A stretch of DNA of 64,000 nucleotides, taken from contig NZ_MJGN01000045.1 in NCBI RefSeq assembly GCF_001865065.1, forward strand, positions 54,542-118,541, given 5' to 3'. The DNA is from Curtobacterium sp. MCBA15_008. Lineage in GTDB: Bacteria; Actinomycetota; Actinomycetes; Actinomycetales; Microbacteriaceae. The translations under genes were made by a program, and so were the position numbers. Below, one piece after another: positions 15,409 through 24,597 of the stretch (within the stretch, counting starts at the first letter, position 1; every line of letters starts with the position of its first letter). Under the pieces are notes generated by a model that searched no databases, was not told the DNA's origin, and was given only the letters and a program-made list of their open reading frames with translations.

Positions 15409-18114
15409 TCAGGCTGCTTCCCCGCCGGACTGTAATCCGTCGATGCCGGAAAGCTGTGCTCGTCTGCTCACACCGAGCTTCGCGAACGCGCGGTGCAGGT
15501 GCGCGCCGACCGTTCTGTGAGACAGATACACCTCGTCGGCGATCTCCTTGTTGCTAAGACCGCTTGCTGCGAAGCGAACGACGATGAGCTCTTGCGGCGT
15601 CAAGGCTGCCGCGGCTAGCCCGGTCGCCTCGATCCCACCAGCGGCATCTCGAACTCCTGCAGCCCGCAGCTCTGCGCGGGCACGCCTTGACAGCCCCGGC
15701 ATCCCTTGGGATTCGAAGATGGAGAGCGCAGCAGCAAGTTGCTCGCGGGCATCGATCACCCGGCGCTTGCGGCGCAAGAACTCCCCGAAGGCGAGCCGGG
15801 TCCGCGCAACCTCGATTGCGTCGCCGTCGCCGTCGGCAGCGGCAACTGAGCTGACAAAGTGTTCTTCTGCACGAGCTTCATCAGTCAGGGCGCGTGTGCG
15901 CCCTGCGATCACTCGGAAGCCGGACACGTCCGTCGTTCCGACGGCCGCAAGCCATGCATCAATGACGTCGAGACGTCCGACGCGAATGAGTGACTCGATG
16001 AGGTCGCCGGTCGCCCGCGCCGATATCGGCGGGTACGCCGTCGCGACGAAAAGTTCCTGGACTGCCGCAGCATGGTCCCCAGCATCCGCGGCGAGGATGG
16101 CGCGTGCCCATGCGACGACGGCTTCGATTCGTGCGAACGTAGATGCGCCAGGTTCGTCAGCGACGGCGGCAAGCGCCGCTTCTGCGGCCTCTCGCTCACC
16201 GAGCATCGCGCGACCGCGGGCAAGTGCGGCCCCTGCCATGCCAGCGACAATCGGCAAGTTCAAGTCGCGAGCTAGCCGAAGCGCGAGTTCGGCGTCAGCG
16301 ATGCCGGCAAGCACTCGTCCGGCGGAGAGTCGAACGGTGCTCCTCCCGCAGATCGAAATGACTTCATCGCTCACTCGACCCGTGGAATGAAAGAGCTGGA
16401 CCCCGGCAGTCCAATACCGCTCAGCCGTCTCGAGATCCTCCAGCCCTTCTGCGGAGAACGCGAGGCAGTTCAACAGCACCGCGCTCGTGTCATCCACTTC
16501 TTCAAGGAACTGCGGCAGAGCGTCCGTTGGACCGTTTCGTATCGGGTCAACCAGAACAGTGAGCACTGCACGCAGTGACGCGGAGCCGCCGCGCCTTTCA
16601 TGTGCTGCCCTCATCACCTCCAACCGAACCTCTTCCGGTTCCTGCTGGACCCAGCATTTCGCAGCGGCCCACACGAGTACCTCGAGGGCCGCATCCGTCT
16701 CCTCCGCTGACCGTGCCAATGCGACGAGCTGCGCCGTTGTTCTTCCGCTGTGTGCAGCCGTCATGCTGAGCATCCAGTCGGTGCGGGCAAGTTGCCGCTG
16801 CGTTGCGCTACTGCTGGTGATCGCGTCAGCTTCGCTTAGGAGCTGAGCCGTGCGGGTCGCGTCCCCGGCTTGACGCGAAGATTCGGCTGCGAGAGCGAGT
16901 CGTCTGCTGCGTCCTTCGGCATCCGTTGACAGTTCAGCCGCCCGCTGCCAACGGGAGGCGGCCTCTGCCTTGGCCCCGCGTCGGAACCCTCGTTCAGCGG
17001 CGGCGTCCAGCTCTGCGGCGACCTCATCGTCCTGCCCGATCACAGCCTCTGCTCGATGGGTGGCGCGGCGTGCCGGATCGTGGATGACTTCGGCGAGGGC
17101 TTTGTGCACTTCAGCGCGAGCGGCGAAGTCCGCGGCTCCGACGATCGCGGACACGAGCAGTGGGTGTCGAAAAACAAACCGTCCGTTGACGGCACGGACG
17201 AGTCGCGATTGCTCCGCCGCGGCGAGATCGCCGGCTTGCAGGCCGATGACGCGAAGCGCCGCGATGATCTCACCCTGCGAGGACTGCTCACCGATAGCGG
17301 CGAGGGTCACGGCGCGGCGCGAACCATGTGGAAGCTGCGATACCTCGGAGAGGAAGGCCTGTTCAAGACGAGAGGTGAGCGAAAGCGAAGTCGACCCATG
17401 CACGGGCTCTCGCCGCACTGTGCCGATGAACTCGGTGAGCGCGAGAGGGTTCCCGTGGGAGGCACGAACGATCAGGTCCGATTCATTTTTCTTGAGTTGC
17501 GGGGCCCTCATCGCCACCACCGACGCGGCTTCGTCGGCAGTCAGGGCCGCGAGTGTCTGCGTCGTCTGGAATGACCGCTCGCGGTCGCTAATTTCGGCGT
17601 ACGGGCGGGAGGTTGCGATGAGGGCTGCCCGGGTGTTCCCCAACCGTCGCGGCAAGAGCGCGAACACGTCAGCACTTGACCGGTCGACCCAATGCAGGTC
17701 TTCGACGATGAGCAGGAGGGGCTTGTGATGGGCTGCCTCCTGTACCAGGCCGAGCACTGCCAGCGCGAGAACGAGACGGTCTGCTGGTTGCTCGTCGCCA
17801 GTGCCGAGCACCGCATCCAAGGCCGCACGCTGCCGTTGCGGGAGGGCGTCAGCGTAGGTGAGGAGAGGAGCGAGGAGTTCGTGTAGTGCTGCGAAGCCGA
17901 TGCTTCCGCCGCTTCCAACGCCAGCGCAAATCACCAGCGTGAAGCCGCGGTCCTGAGCGATGGAACTCGCCGCTTCGACCACGGCGCTCTTCCCGATGCC
18001 GGGTTCTCCAACGAGCAGGAGCCCTGAGCCCTGGCTGGCAGCGGCCGCGCTCAGGTGCTGCTGGATCCTCGTCAACTCGGGTTCGCGCCCGACGAGATGG
18101 CGCTGAACGTCCAT
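15409..18114 (-). CDS. Large LuxR-family (LAL) ATP-dependent regulator
   Basis: 901 residues from ATG 18114. Walker A VGEPGIGKS at 35-43 and Walker B LLLIVEDLHWVD define a STAND/AAA ATPase; a long alpha-helical TPR-like middle follows; a LuxR/GerE HTH closes the protein (LTPQELIVVRFAASGLSNKEIADEVYLSHRTVGAHL). This is the MalT/LAL architecture, in which an inducer allows ATP-dependent multimerisation and transcription activation. Divergent from the ligand-domain-only MLTR protein, with two dyads between them. Targets unknown. Confidence 0.88.
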   Translation of the reverse strand: MDVQRHLVGREPELTRIQQHLSAAAASQGSGLLLVGEPGIGKSAVVEAASSIAQDRGFTLVICAGVGSGGSIGFAALHELLAPLLTYADALPQRQRAALDAVLGTGDEQPADRLVLALAVLGLVQEAAHHKPLLLIVEDLHWVDRSSADVFALLPRRLGNTRAALIATSRPYAEISDRERSFQTTQTLAALTADEAASVVAMRAPQLKKNESDLIVRASHGNPLALTEFIGTVRREPVHGSTSLSLTSRLEQAFLSEVSQLPHGSRRAVTLAAIGEQSSQGEIIAALRVIGLQAGDLAAAEQSRLVRAVNGRFVFRHPLLVSAIVGAADFAARAEVHKALAEVIHDPARRATHRAEAVIGQDDEVAAELDAAAERGFRRGAKAEAASRWQRAAELSTDAEGRSRRLALAAESSRQAGDATRTAQLLSEADAITSSSATQRQLARTDWMLSMTAAHSGRTTAQLVALARSAEETDAALEVLVWAAAKCWVQQEPEEVRLEVMRAAHERRGGSASLRAVLTVLVDPIRNGPTDALPQFLEEVDDTSAVLLNCLAFSAEGLEDLETAERYWTAGVQLFHSTGRVSDEVISICGRSTVRLSAGRVLAGIADAELALRLARDLNLPIVAGMAGAALARGRAMLGEREAAEAALAAVADEPGASTFARIEAVVAWARAILAADAGDHAAAVQELFVATAYPPISARATGDLIESLIRVGRLDVIDAWLAAVGTTDVSGFRVIAGRTRALTDEARAEEHFVSSVAAADGDGDAIEVARTRLAFGEFLRRKRRVIDAREQLAAALSIFESQGMPGLSRRARAELRAAGVRDAAGGIEATGLAAAALTPQELIVVRFAASGLSNKEIADEVYLSHRTVGAHLHRAFAKLGVSRRAQLSGIDGLQSGGEAA

Positions 18115-18128
18115 ATCGATGAGGGTAC

Positions 18129-18187
18129 GACAGGAACGTGTCCCAGAGAGGGTCATGTTCCTGTCCACCTCAGAACGTACCGTTCTG
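18129..18187. promoter_or_regulatory. Two dyads in the LAL/MLTR-LBD divergent promoter
   Basis: Dyad 1: GACAGGAACGTG (18129-18140) pairs with CATGTTCCTGTC (18154-18165), 12-base arms with one mismatch. Dyad 2: CAGAACG-TAC-CGTTCTG (18171-18187), perfect 7-base arms. Both fall between the two divergent starts and are likely operators. Confidence 0.5.
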
Positions 18188-18711
18188 TGGTGTTCTCTAT
18201 TGACGACGGTGCCGACGAACGTCGCGTACGGCTGACGCAGATGGTCTTCGCGTTGCGGGAAGCGCCGGCACTGGTCTACGACCGGCACCTCACCGTGCTG
18301 ATCGCGAACGAGCTCGCGGGTGAGGTGCAATCAGCGTTTACGGTGGGCACCAATCTCGCACGAGCGACCTTTCTCGTCACGGACCTCGATGACGGTGTCG
18401 ACGACGGTGACCAGAAGCGAGAGCAAGTTGCCGCCGCTCTTCGAGACGCTGTGCAGCAGCACGACGAGGATCGCGCCTATGTCGAACTTGTCGGCGAGCT
18501 AGCGGCGCGCAGCAACCCGTTCGCGGAGGCGTGGGCAACTGACCTGCCGGTTGCGCCAACCGGTGAATTCCGATTCCGGGACGGTATGACGCTTGCGTAC
18601 CACCGGTTCCTTGCTCCCGGGCCAGAGGGGGACACGCTCCTATTGTGGCGCGGAGCGGACGAAGCGTCGACGACGAAGCTTGCGTCCATCGCGGCCCGGT
18701 TATCCGGCTAG
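18187..18711 (+). CDS. MLTR ligand-binding domain without HTH
   Basis: 174 residues if started at GTG 18187 (or the next GTG); no ribosome site is visible, so the start is weak and may be leaderless. The whole protein matches the C-terminal ligand domain of the MLTR regulators elsewhere in the window: APALVYDRHLTVLIANELAG, AAALRDAVQQHDEDRAYVELVGELAARSNPF, then FRFRDGMTLAYHRFLAPGP. The DNA-binding half is missing. Either a decayed regulator or a stand-alone ligand sensor, perhaps acting with the divergent LAL protein. Confidence 0.6.
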   Translation: MVFSIDDGADERRVRLTQMVFALREAPALVYDRHLTVLIANELAGEVQSAFTVGTNLARATFLVTDLDDGVDDGDQKREQVAAALRDAVQQHDEDRAYVELVGELAARSNPFAEAWATDLPVAPTGEFRFRDGMTLAYHRFLAPGPEGDTLLLWRGADEASTTKLASIAARLSG

Positions 18712-18840
18712 GACCGCTGCTAATGAACAGGGGTCTGGTGCGCGTTTGTTCTCTAGCTGAGTGCGGAGCGAGCGGTCCCCGATCGCTAGGCGGAGGCCTC
18801 AGTGACACGCGGCGATCAATCATTCTGAAGGAGGAGAATT

Positions 18841-19578
18841 GTGGCTGAGCGACCGATGCTCACGGCGTCTGGCCTTGATCACGCGTACATGTCTGCTTCG
18901 GGGGTGAGTACGCCGGTGCTGCGGCACGTGTCGCTTACCGTACGGCGGGGGGAGATGGTCGCGGTCGTTGGACCGAGTGGGTCCGGGAAGACAACACTCC
19001 TGACATGTCTCTCGGGTCTAGAACGGCCAAGTGGTGGAACTGTCGAGGTCGACGGTATCTCCTTGGCCACGCTCTCTGCGCAGCGGCTCGCGCGTTTCCG
19101 CCGGGGACGAATCGGGTTCGTGTTCCAGGATTACAACCTGATCCCCGCGCTGTCTGTCCGCGAGAATATCGCCCTGCCAGCCCGCGTGGCGCACCGTCCG
19201 GTGTCACGGGAAGAAATTGACGCAGCCCTCGAATCGGTTGGTCTCCTCCAATACCGAGACAAGTACCCGGGGACGCTTTCCGGCGGGCAACAGCAGCGAG
19301 TCGCGATCGCGCGCGTCCTCGTCTCCGCGCCGGGACTTGTGTTCGCTGACGAGCCGACGGGGGCGTTGGACACAGTCTCGGGAAGCGCCGTACTCGACTT
19401 GCTTCGGTCAACAGCGACTGGTGATCAGTCGGTGGTGATGGTCACGCATGACCTTCAAGCGGCCGCCCGAGCGGACCGGGTGCTGGTGCTTCGAGACGGA
19501 GTCATACACAACGAGCTACTTGCACCAGAGCCCGAGGCCGTTCTTGCAGCGGTCGAGGCTGCGGCGCTGCCGTCATGA
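18841..19578 (+). CDS. ABC transporter ATP-binding protein (MacB/LolD type)
   Basis: 245 residues; GTG 18841 after AGGAGGAG. Walker A GPSGSGKTT, Q-loop VFQDYNLIPALSVRENIALP, signature LSGGQQQRVAIARVL, Walker B LVFADEPTGALD and the H-loop VTHDL are all intact. The EPTGALD form and the short length are typical of the MacB/LolD/BceA group that energises FtsX-type permeases. Its stop overlaps the permease start by 4 bases. Cytoplasmic face of the membrane; probably exports or clears a membrane-active compound. Confidence 0.92.
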   Translation: MAERPMLTASGLDHAYMSASGVSTPVLRHVSLTVRRGEMVAVVGPSGSGKTTLLTCLSGLERPSGGTVEVDGISLATLSAQRLARFRRGRIGFVFQDYNLIPALSVRENIALPARVAHRPVSREEIDAALESVGLLQYRDKYPGTLSGGQQQRVAIARVLVSAPGLVFADEPTGALDTVSGSAVLDLLRSTATGDQSVVMVTHDLQAAARADRVLVLRDGVIHNELLAPEPEAVLAAVEAAALPS

Positions 19579-20900
19579 CGATGCTCCAGTTGGTGCGCTC
19601 TGATCTCCGGGGTTCGTGGCGGGTATGGCTCGGAGCATTCGTAGTGTGCTTAACCGCTGCGCTCGCAGCCTCAGTCCCCGGAACGCTGGTGGCAACAGGG
19701 ATTCACACTTCGGGGATCCGCGGCCTCGCACTGTTTTCGATCGCCGGCACAGTCCTCGCGTTCACTGTGGTCGCGGTACTGGTCGTGCTGACCTCAGTGA
19801 TGGGGCTGACGGTTTCGCTCCTGCGCCGCACCTACGCGCTGTGGCAGATCGTCGGCGTAACGCCGCGCGCGGTGACCGTTGCGGTGCTGGTGCAGCTCAT
19901 CGTCGTCGCAGTGTCGGGGGCGGTTGTCGGTGCCGTAGCTGGCGGTCTGGTCGCTCCTGCAGTAGTCCAGCGTCTTCTTCAAGACGCTACTGGACTTGAG
20001 ACACTTCGCGTATCGGACTCGTTGACGGCGGTTGCGGTCGTCGCGATCCTCACTGTGGGAGTCGCACTGGTTGGCGGATTGGGAGCGGCTCGTCGAGCGG
20101 GCCGCACCCCCGCTGTCCTGGTTCTCCGCGATGCTTCCGCCGGACGGCGGCGGCGTCCGGTTCGACGAGCCGTTACCGCGCTGCTCCTGCTTGCCCTCGC
20201 CGCGCAGATGCTGACCACGCTGCCGACGTCGCTGGACTCTGGCGCAGCTCAGGCTGTTCTCATCGGTCCCGTCTTGGTGGCCACAGTCGCTGTCTTGGGA
20301 CGCATCGTGAGCACGCCGGTGCTGCACTCGTGGACTGCGATGGTGCCCGGCCGGTTTGTAGCTTTCTGGTTGGCGCAAGCGACGGTGCGCTGGTCAGTAG
20401 CGCGAAGCGACGGTGCTCTTGCCGCGCTCCTGGTTGCTATCGGCCTGCCGGCGGCCTTGGTCGCCGGACAACAGACGGTCGGAACGGTGCTCGGCGGCGC
20501 CACCGCACGCTCCGGCGGGACGCTGCTCATCCTCGGCGGTCCAGTTCTACTTGCGGCAGTCGGTGCTGCGGCTATCTCCTTCATGGCAAGCAGAGACCGT
20601 GAACGCGAGCAAGCGTTGTTGAGTCAGGTGGGAGGGACGCCTGCGCTTCAGGTAATCGTGGCTGTTTTCGAGGGCCTCGTTCTCGTTCTCACGGCATTCC
20701 TGCTCGCGGTGCTCGCCGTTGCGGTGACGGTGACTGCTGAATGGGCGCTGCTGGTCGGTGCGCATCCGCAAGCCCGACCAGTGTGGGCGATCGGCACGCT
20801 CCTCAGCGGCGCGGCAATCACGGGGCCGCTGATGGTCGCGGCAACCCTCTTTCCCATGCTCAGTGTGCGGCGCAGATCCACACATGCCAGGTCTCGCTGA
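19575..20900 (+). CDS. FtsX-family ABC transporter permease
   Basis: 441 residues, start ATG 19575 in an ATGA overlap with the ATPase gene. About ten hydrophobic segments: one N-terminal TM, a first FtsX-like set (SIAGTVLAFTVVAVLVVLTS, VTVAVLVQLIVVAVSGAVVG, VAVVAILTVGVALVGGLGAA), a central pair, and a second FtsX-like set near the C-terminus. The cytoplasmic loops RRTYALWQIVGVTPRAV and REQALLSQVGGTP are the coupling-helix motif of both FtsX domains. No large external MacB domain. Substrate unknown; antimicrobial-peptide or lipid-related transport is typical for this type. Confidence 0.88.
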   Translation: MTMLQLVRSDLRGSWRVWLGAFVVCLTAALAASVPGTLVATGIHTSGIRGLALFSIAGTVLAFTVVAVLVVLTSVMGLTVSLLRRTYALWQIVGVTPRAVTVAVLVQLIVVAVSGAVVGAVAGGLVAPAVVQRLLQDATGLETLRVSDSLTAVAVVAILTVGVALVGGLGAARRAGRTPAVLVLRDASAGRRRRPVRRAVTALLLLALAAQMLTTLPTSLDSGAAQAVLIGPVLVATVAVLGRIVSTPVLHSWTAMVPGRFVAFWLAQATVRWSVARSDGALAALLVAIGLPAALVAGQQTVGTVLGGATARSGGTLLILGGPVLLAAVGAAAISFMASRDREREQALLSQVGGTPALQVIVAVFEGLVLVLTAFLLAVLAVAVTVTAEWALLVGAHPQARPVWAIGTLLSGAAITGPLMVAATLFPMLSVRRRSTHARSR

Positions 20901-21042
20901 CGCTCACTCCGCACGCGTAGGGCCCCGACGAGGATGGCCTCCGGAGGGGCACGCTGGCACCCTTAACGTCGCCCTACCGTTGAGTCAGCGGCGAGAGGTG
21001 CGCCGAAAGCATGACTTAGGGCGCAATCGAGGAGCACGCGGC

Positions 21043-21207
21043 ATGGTGATGAGTAGATGGACTCATAAGGGGTCGAAGTTGCACGACGATCCGGACGAGT
21101 GGCGCCGTCGAGGTTTGCTGCCGCCGGGCGATGTTGCTCGCCTTGTCGCAGAACGTTCCCTCCCGGAGAATCCGTCGTACGGCGATTTCTTCATCGCGGA
21201 GCCGTAA
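21043..21207 (+). CDS. Small acidic-basic protein, 54 residues
   Basis: ATG 21043 lies 8 bases after GAGGAG. Contains DDPDEWRRRGLLPPGDVARLV and a charged C-terminus; no TM or known motif. It lies just upstream of a strong shared terminator and ~140 bases after the ABC permease, so it is probably an independent unit or the last gene of that operon. Function unknown. Confidence 0.5.
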   Translation: MVMSRWTHKGSKLHDDPDEWRRRGLLPPGDVARLVAERSLPENPSYGDFFIAEP

Positions 21208-21265
21208 CAAGGAGCGGAACGGCGGACGCAGGGGCACCGGCGAGGTTACTTATGTCGGTCGCCGC

Positions 21266-21321
21266 GGACAAGCAGAAAGCGGCTCGCACCCATCTGGGTG
21301 CGAGCCGCTTTTTGCTTGTCC
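21266..21321. terminator. Strong bidirectional hairpin terminator
   Basis: A 26-base stem with a 4-base loop (ATCT): the arms 21266-21291 and 21296-21321 are complementary except for one G-U wobble. A run of five T follows the inner GC-rich stem on the plus strand and a matching A-run precedes it, so it can serve the converging plus-strand genes and the minus-strand aldo-keto reductase. Confidence 0.85.
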
Positions 21322-21328
21322 GTTGACG

Positions 21329-22204
21329 TCAAGCGGCCCGGTCGAGCATCGCCTTCTCTTCCGGCGACAGCACGACGCTGCCTGCCGCGACATTCTCCTC
21401 AAGGTGCGCCACGCTTGAGGTTCCGGGGATGGGCAACACATTGGGGGAGTGCTGCAGCAGCCACGCCAGAGCAATCTGTGACGCTGTCACACCCTTGTGC
21501 TGCGCGAGCGCACCCAAAGCACCTGAACCTCGCGTCAGGCCGCCCGTCGCCAACGGGAACCACGGGATGAAACCGATGCCGTGCTCCGCCGTGTAGCGGA
21601 CGAGGTCCTCCGAGGACCGTTCCACCAGGTTGAAGAGGTTCTGAACAGTCACGATCGGTACCACGTGCTGTGCTGCCCGCAGTTCGGATGCGGTCACCTC
21701 GCTCAACCCGACGTGTCGGACAAGCCCGGCTTCCTGCATGTCGCGCAGGGCCCCCATTTGGTCCTCGAGCGGGACTTGCGAGTCGATGCGGTGGAGCTGG
21801 TAGAGGTCAATTCGTTCGAGCTGCAGACGGGTGAGGCTGTCCCGAACGGCCTGGTGAAGATGCTCCGGACGTCCGTCAACAACCCACTCGCCCCGCCGAC
21901 CGCGAACAAACCCGCCCTTCGTCGCGATGACGACGTCACGTCGGTATGGGTGCAGTGCCTCTCCGATGAGCCGCTCAGACACACCCGGACCGTAGGCGTC
22001 AGCTGTGTCAATGAGTGTCACACCAAGGTCGACTGCGCGACGCAGCACCGCTCGTGCCCCGTCTGCGTCTCGCGGCGGCCCGAACGCGTTTCGGCCGGGG
22101 AACTGCATCGACCCGAAGCCCAGACGCGCCACGGGCATGTCACCACCGATCAGAAAGGTGCCAGCGGTGGCTGCAGACAGCGAGGGTTCCTGTTGCGAAG
22201 TCAT
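21329..22204 (-). CDS. Aldo/keto reductase
   Basis: 291 residues from ATG 22204. Typical AKR TIM barrel: LGFGSMQFPG at the N-terminus, DTADAYGPGVSERLIGEAL with the catalytic Asp and Tyr, the conserved Lys in VIATKGGF, DLYQLHRID with the active-site His, and a C-terminal PIPGTSSVAHLEENV for NADPH binding. Reduces aldehydes or ketones with NADPH in the cytosol. It lies 29 bases downstream of the SLAC1-MFS fusion gene on the same strand, so they probably form one operon. Confidence 0.9.
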   Translation of the reverse strand: MTSQQEPSLSAATAGTFLIGGDMPVARLGFGSMQFPGRNAFGPPRDADGARAVLRRAVDLGVTLIDTADAYGPGVSERLIGEALHPYRRDVVIATKGGFVRGRRGEWVVDGRPEHLHQAVRDSLTRLQLERIDLYQLHRIDSQVPLEDQMGALRDMQEAGLVRHVGLSEVTASELRAAQHVVPIVTVQNLFNLVERSSEDLVRYTAEHGIGFIPWFPLATGGLTRGSGALGALAQHKGVTASQIALAWLLQHSPNVLPIPGTSSVAHLEENVAAGSVVLSPEEKAMLDRAA

Positions 22205-22233
22205 GATTCTCTTCCTTCGTTTGGACGCCCGAG

Positions 22234-24402
22234 TTAGGCGATTGTGTTGGTCGTCGGGTTGCTCTGCCGAGCGCGACTGGCGAGCCCGACTGCCGCTGTC
22301 GCGGCGAGCAGCGCAACCAGCGCCGCGTAGAGCGCTGTGACTGTGGAGAGGCCGAGCGTGCTGCTAAGGATCCCGGCGGCGAGGACGGGGAGGCCGTACG
22401 CGGCGTATGCGATCAGGTAGACGGTTGCGAACATTCCGCCGCGGCTCGCGTTGTCAGCGAGCGGGCCAAGGAGCCGCAGAGATGAACCGAACGCCGCTCC
22501 CTGTCCGGCGCCGCCGACGGCGGCAGCGGCGATGAGTAGCGGCAGGTCGGAGGTGAGCACTGCCAACCCTGCGGCTGCTGCCCCAATGAGGATCAGTACG
22601 GCACCGATGGACGCCGCAGTCCGGGCAGCGACCCTTGCAAAGAGCATGCCCGCGGCAGCGGCGGCCGCCGGCTGCAAGGCCACAACTACCGCGCTGACCG
22701 CACCGTTGGTGATTCCGAACACCGCTCCGTCGAACCGCGGGGCGAGCCCGAGGAACAGGCCGGAGAACATCCAGCCCGCTGCCACGAGCGGCGCGAGGAC
22801 GGCGAACCAACTCCGGGCGCGGATCGGGACCGCCAGCGATGGTCGGAGTGACGCGACGGCGCCGTGGTGGCGGTCGGCGGTCTCGTCTGCGGCGATCACC
22901 GATGCGATCCCGACGAGGAGCACCACTCCGAGGCTGACGAACACGGCGGCCGTCGGGTTGCTGGAGAACTGTGCTGCGACGCCCCCGCCGATTGCTCCGA
23001 GAGCCAGGCCTCCGACGGGTGCGGCGCTGGTTAGCACCGTCATGAGAGGGCGTCGGCGCTCGCTGGCGAGCTCGATGATTGCCGCCGTGAAGGTACTCGT
23101 CGCGGCACCGGTGGCGATGCCCTGAACGGCGCGAGCGGCGATGATCCACCCGATGCTGTCCGCGCGGAGAAACAGTCCGCTCGCTGCGAGCATGAGGATC
23201 AGTGCACCGATCAGAACTGGTCGGCGACCGATGTGGTCGGAGACACGTCCCGCGACGACGAGCGTGCTGAGCAGGGCGACCGCGTACACGGTGAACGCGG
23301 CCGTCAGCTGCCAGTCCGGGAACCCCCACGCCTTCTGATAGACGATGAACAGCGGGCTGCCTGCCCCGGCGCCGAAGGCGACAGCCACGGAGGCGATGAC
23401 AACTCCGCTTAACGCGAGCGCTCTGAACCCGCGTTCGGCTGAACGCGGTCCGCTCGATTCGGACCTTCGAAGCAGCCCGAGCGAGCGGATCGCGATGCTG
23501 CCGACAAGCGCAGTCGCTACGGCGACGACGGTCCACGCGGCGGCGGTGCCCGCGGCGCCGAATCCGCTGGAAGTGAGGAGCCGCACGCTGTACGTGGCGC
23601 TGGCTGCTGCGGTGAACGTCATCGCCCAGAAGCCGATCGCGAAGCCACTCTTCACGTAGCGGCGGACGAGGAACAGGTGCGGCAGCAGCAGTGCGACCAT
23701 GGTGCCTGCGAGCACGGTGTGCACGACTGAGGGTTCACCGTCAGTGATTGCCCACCAGGCGTTACCTGCCACTGCGGGCGGTGCCGAGAGGATCGCGAGG
23801 GTCGGAAGGAGCGGTGCGGGGATGGCCGGTCCGGTTGCGAGACGAGCGAAAAGCACGGCGCCGATGAGCAGCCAGAAGAGGATGCCGGCAGCGAAGTACC
23901 CCATAGCGATCGTCGTCGCTCCCATCGTGCCCAGTGCTTGGGCGGTGAGCAGCGAGGCCGCCACGGTGGGCAGGAGATATCCGCCGTGCAGCGTCGCGAT
24001 CTCGCGGGGCTGTGTCAGCAGTGCGGTAACGAACCATGCGCCGAACGCGGTCGTTAGCACCAGCATCACCCACACTCCGACCGCGCCGACGGCGGGGAAG
24101 TACTGTGCAAGGTGCGCTGAGAGGAGCGATCCAACGGCTGGAACCAACGCCGCGAACGGTCCGAGAACCGGATGGCGGAGGTCCGTGCGGATACCGGCGA
24201 TCCCGCCAGGCCTGCGAAGGTAACGGACGATGGTCACCAGCCAGGCGATCGCGGCTGCAGCCCAGAGGACCTCGCCGATCCCGCTTGGTGCGTTGAGCTG
24301 GGCGGCTGTGGCCGTCCAGGTGCCGGCAAGGCCGGCAGTACCGAAGGCGATCCCGAATGTGTTCAGCGGGAGTCGTGGCCGCTTCGTGTTGATGGAGTTC
24401 AT
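22234..24402 (-). CDS. SLAC1/TehA (TDT) transporter fused to MFS transporter
   Basis: 722 residues; ATG 24402 follows GAGGAGG. Residues ~1-310 form ten hydrophobic segments beginning LPLNTFGIAFGTAGLAGTW, characteristic of the TDT/TehA-SLAC1 channel fold. Residues ~330-722 form a second polytopic unit with MFS motif A (GRVSDHIGRRPVLI) after its second helix and the usual two six-helix halves. Single continuous frame, about 22 TM helices. TDT proteins pass anions, dicarboxylates or sulfite; the MFS half resembles drug/metabolite efflux proteins. I do not recall this as a common architecture. Followed by an aldo/keto reductase gene. Confidence 0.85.
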   Translation of the reverse strand: MNSINTKRPRLPLNTFGIAFGTAGLAGTWTATAAQLNAPSGIGEVLWAAAAIAWLVTIVRYLRRPGGIAGIRTDLRHPVLGPFAALVPAVGSLLSAHLAQYFPAVGAVGVWVMLVLTTAFGAWFVTALLTQPREIATLHGGYLLPTVAASLLTAQALGTMGATTIAMGYFAAGILFWLLIGAVLFARLATGPAIPAPLLPTLAILSAPPAVAGNAWWAITDGEPSVVHTVLAGTMVALLLPHLFLVRRYVKSGFAIGFWAMTFTAAASATYSVRLLTSSGFGAAGTAAAWTVVAVATALVGSIAIRSLGLLRRSESSGPRSAERGFRALALSGVVIASVAVAFGAGAGSPLFIVYQKAWGFPDWQLTAAFTVYAVALLSTLVVAGRVSDHIGRRPVLIGALILMLAASGLFLRADSIGWIIAARAVQGIATGAATSTFTAAIIELASERRRPLMTVLTSAAPVGGLALGAIGGGVAAQFSSNPTAAVFVSLGVVLLVGIASVIAADETADRHHGAVASLRPSLAVPIRARSWFAVLAPLVAAGWMFSGLFLGLAPRFDGAVFGITNGAVSAVVVALQPAAAAAAGMLFARVAARTAASIGAVLILIGAAAAGLAVLTSDLPLLIAAAAVGGAGQGAAFGSSLRLLGPLADNASRGGMFATVYLIAYAAYGLPVLAAGILSSTLGLSTVTALYAALVALLAATAAVGLASRARQSNPTTNTIA

Positions 24403-24597
24403 CACTGCCTCCTCAGGCTGATGCGAGCGGAACGGGACGACCGGTCGTCGCATTCCTGTGAAGGTCGTGGCGGTTCTTGCCGCCAGCGCGAGCGCAGCGA
24501 AGGGCTTCCCGCAGCACCAACGCAGCCCCGCTGCACCCCGACGGATCGGCACACCGAGGTGCGCCAGGCGGGGTGTAGCGGGGAGCCGAGCGTCGTG

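Noticed and set aside
15548..16390. 280-codon plus-strand ORF opposite the LAL regulator
   Set aside because: Low-complexity Ala/Ser/Arg composition typical of an antisense shadow; the minus-strand ATPase/LuxR motifs are unambiguous.
22451..23659. Long plus-strand ORFs opposite the transporter fusion
   Set aside because: They are Ala/Pro/Thr/Arg-rich antisense readings of a GC-rich TM gene, without start signals.
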